Part shown: one piece after another, positions 12,347 through 13,254 of the stretch
Position numbering within the stretch: the first letter of the stretch is position 1
How the letters are laid out: each line of letters begins with the position of its first letter
NCBI GenBank assembly: GCA_026388595.1
Contig: JAPLJM010000063.1
Span: forward strand, 1-13,254
Reading direction: 5' to 3'
DNA: 13,254 bases
Origin: Deltaproteobacteria bacterium
GTDB taxonomy: Bacteria; Desulfobacterota; Syntrophia; Syntrophales; Fen-1087
Program-made: the position numbers and the translations under genes
Notes under the pieces: generated by a model
What the model saw: only the letters and a program-made list of their open reading frames with translations
Database searches by the model: none
Told to the model about the DNA's origin: nothing

Positions 12347-13254
12347 ATGAACAATTTGGGAGCGCAGCGCAAAACCGTTGTCGTCATCGGCGCCGGAGCG
12401 GGGGGGATGGTGGCGGCCGGCCGGGCGGTGGAACGGGGCGCCAAGGTCATCCTCCTGGAGAAGACCGATCAGCCCGGGCAGAAGATCCTCGTCAGCGGTA
12501 AAACGCGCTGCAACCTTACGAACAGCCGGCCCCTCGAAGAATTCATTGCCATGTACGGCCCCAACGGCCGCTTCCTCTACAGCGCCTTCCACCGCTTTTT
12601 CCGCGACGATCTGCTGGTCCTGCTGAAACGCTACGGCGTGGAGACCAAAGTGGAACGCGGCGGCCGCATCTTCCCCGCCAGTGACGACGCCCGTGATGTG
12701 GTGGACGCCCTCCGCCGTTATCTCGACGACCATCACGTGGAAATCAGAACCGGCGTCCGGGTAAGGGAGATCACCGCTGTAAACGCCCAGATCGCCGGCG
12801 TCCGAGTGGCATCTTCTTCCCCAAGCCTTCCCCTCTCCTCGCGGGAGGGAGTTGATGGGAAAGGGGAATTTATCCCGGCGGATGTCGTTATCCTGGCCAC
12901 CGGCGGCGCCACCTGGCCGAAAACGGGCTCCACCGGCGACGGCTACGCCATGGCCGCAGCGCTTGGCCACACCATCGTCCCGCTACGGCCCGCCCTGGTC
13001 CCCCTGGTCGTCGAAGAAATCGCACTGGCCAAATCCATGCAGGGGGTGAGCCTGCGCAATGTCCGCCTGACCGCGTTCCACTGCCGTGCCGATGTAAGCA
13101 CCGATGAGACAACGCCAACCCGCGACACCGGTCGCGGCCTCCCGGGCAAACATCCCCGCCCACCGGTCATTGAAAGCCGTCTGGGCGAGATGATGATCAC
13201 CCATTTCGGCATCGGCGGCCCCCTAACGCTGCTCATGAGCCTGAGCATTGTAGA
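12347..13254 (+). CDS. BaiN/HI0933 (YhiN)-family FAD-dependent oxidoreductase, 3' end outside window
   Basis: This flavoprotein has 302 complete residues visible and an open reading frame running off the window. The N-terminal dinucleotide-binding motif is VVVIGAGAGGMVAAGRA (11-27). The family block EKTDQPGQKILVSGKTRCNLTNS (38-60) follows, then GGRIFPASD (105-113). ATGGATWPKTGSTGDGY (184-200) and GEMMITHFGIGGP (280-292) complete the set. Relatives are about 400 residues, so around 100 or more are missing. The ribosome binding site is ACAGG, six bases before the ATG. Two stretches look longer than usual: about 156-175 (SSSPSLPLSSREGVDGKGEF) and about 247-277. Each coincides with a DNA palindrome, suggesting in-frame insertions in surface loops. 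The substrate is unknown. Confidence 0.9.
   Translation, partial: MNNLGAQRKTVVVIGAGAGGMVAAGRAVERGAKVILLEKTDQPGQKILVSGKTRCNLTNSRPLEEFIAMYGPNGRFLYSAFHRFFRDDLLVLLKRYGVETKVERGGRIFPASDDARDVVDALRRYLDDHHVEIRTGVRVREITAVNAQIAGVRVASSSPSLPLSSREGVDGKGEFIPADVVILATGGATWPKTGSTGDGYAMAAALGHTIVPLRPALVPLVVEEIALAKSMQGVSLRNVRLTAFHCRADVSTDETTPTRDTGRGLPGKHPRPPVIESRLGEMMITHFGIGGPLTLLMSLSIV
12817..12868 (+). repeat. Palindromic sequence inside the flavoprotein gene
   Basis: TTCCCC (12817-12822) faces GGGGAA (12863-12868). TTCCC (12828-12832) faces GGGAA (12857-12861). CCCTC-T-CC (12831-12838) pairs with GGGAGGG (12843-12849) over loop TCGC with one bulge. The 52 bases form an imperfect nested palindrome, and they encode a Ser/Gly/Pro-rich loop between two conserved blocks. 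Confidence 0.6.
13120..13137 (+). repeat. Short perfect hairpin inside the flavoprotein gene
   Basis: CCGCGAC (13120-13126) and GTCGCGG (13131-13137) form a perfect 7-bp stem over loop ACCG. It lies within the second unusually long loop of the flavoprotein (residues about 247-277). Confidence 0.5.

Noticed and set aside
11744..12970. Minus-strand open frame of 408 codons
   Set aside because: It is antisense to the DUF116 and flavoprotein genes and has no recognisable domain.

Overview
The window is about 13.3 kb of gene-dense, GC-rich bacterial chromosome. Several traits fit an anaerobic Desulfobacterota (deltaproteobacterial) genome, perhaps a Syntrophales-like organism: a short two-subunit isopropylmalate dehydratase, an EtfB/EtfA pair, an NtrC-type two-component system, a DUF116 protein and sigma-54 promoters. 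This assignment is inference from gene content and style only. No tRNA, rRNA, CRISPR array, transposase or phage gene was seen.

Layout. Positions 1-1658 (minus) hold leuC and the 5' part of leuD, overlapping as ATGA. Positions 1659-1985 hold a 147-bp foldback repeat and an intrinsic terminator. Positions 1986-2537 (minus) encode a secreted Spy/CpxP/ZraP-like protein. Divergent from it, 2792-6456 (plus) form an operon: membrane histidine kinase, NtrC-family response regulator, and a small zinc-ribbon protein of unknown function. Positions 6629-8474 (plus) encode EtfB and EtfA. Positions 8471-10482 (minus) hold an orphan sensor kinase, whose 3' end overlaps etfA, and a small secreted protein. 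Positions 10698-11627 (minus) encode a diacylglycerol/sphingosine kinase-like enzyme. Divergent from it, 11792 to the window end (plus) encode a DUF116 protein and a BaiN/HI0933-type flavoprotein cut by the window edge.

Regulation. The spy-like gene has a perfect-looking sigma-54 promoter (TGGCAC-N5-TTGCT). About 120-170 bp upstream lie two TGGATA-N5-TATCCA dyads spaced 32 bp apart, placed as enhancer sites for the divergently encoded sigma-54 activator. This reproduces the zraP/zraSR arrangement of enterobacteria: an envelope-stress kinase, its regulator and a periplasmic chaperone-like output. The small secreted protein at 10060-10482 also has a near-consensus sigma-54 promoter.

Most unusual signal. 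An unlabelled family of intergenic repeats runs through the first 7.5 kb. Two 147-bp foldback elements (1757-1903 and 6466-6612) are inverted copies of each other. Each consists of two roughly 45-53 bp arms in inverted orientation around a centre of about 48 bp. A solo arm sits between the kinase and regulator genes. A related hairpin sits between etfB and etfA. Both of these single units end in the same AAAGG-N7-ATG context, so the repeat edge appears to supply the ribosome binding site of the next gene. The architecture resembles REP/REPIN elements.
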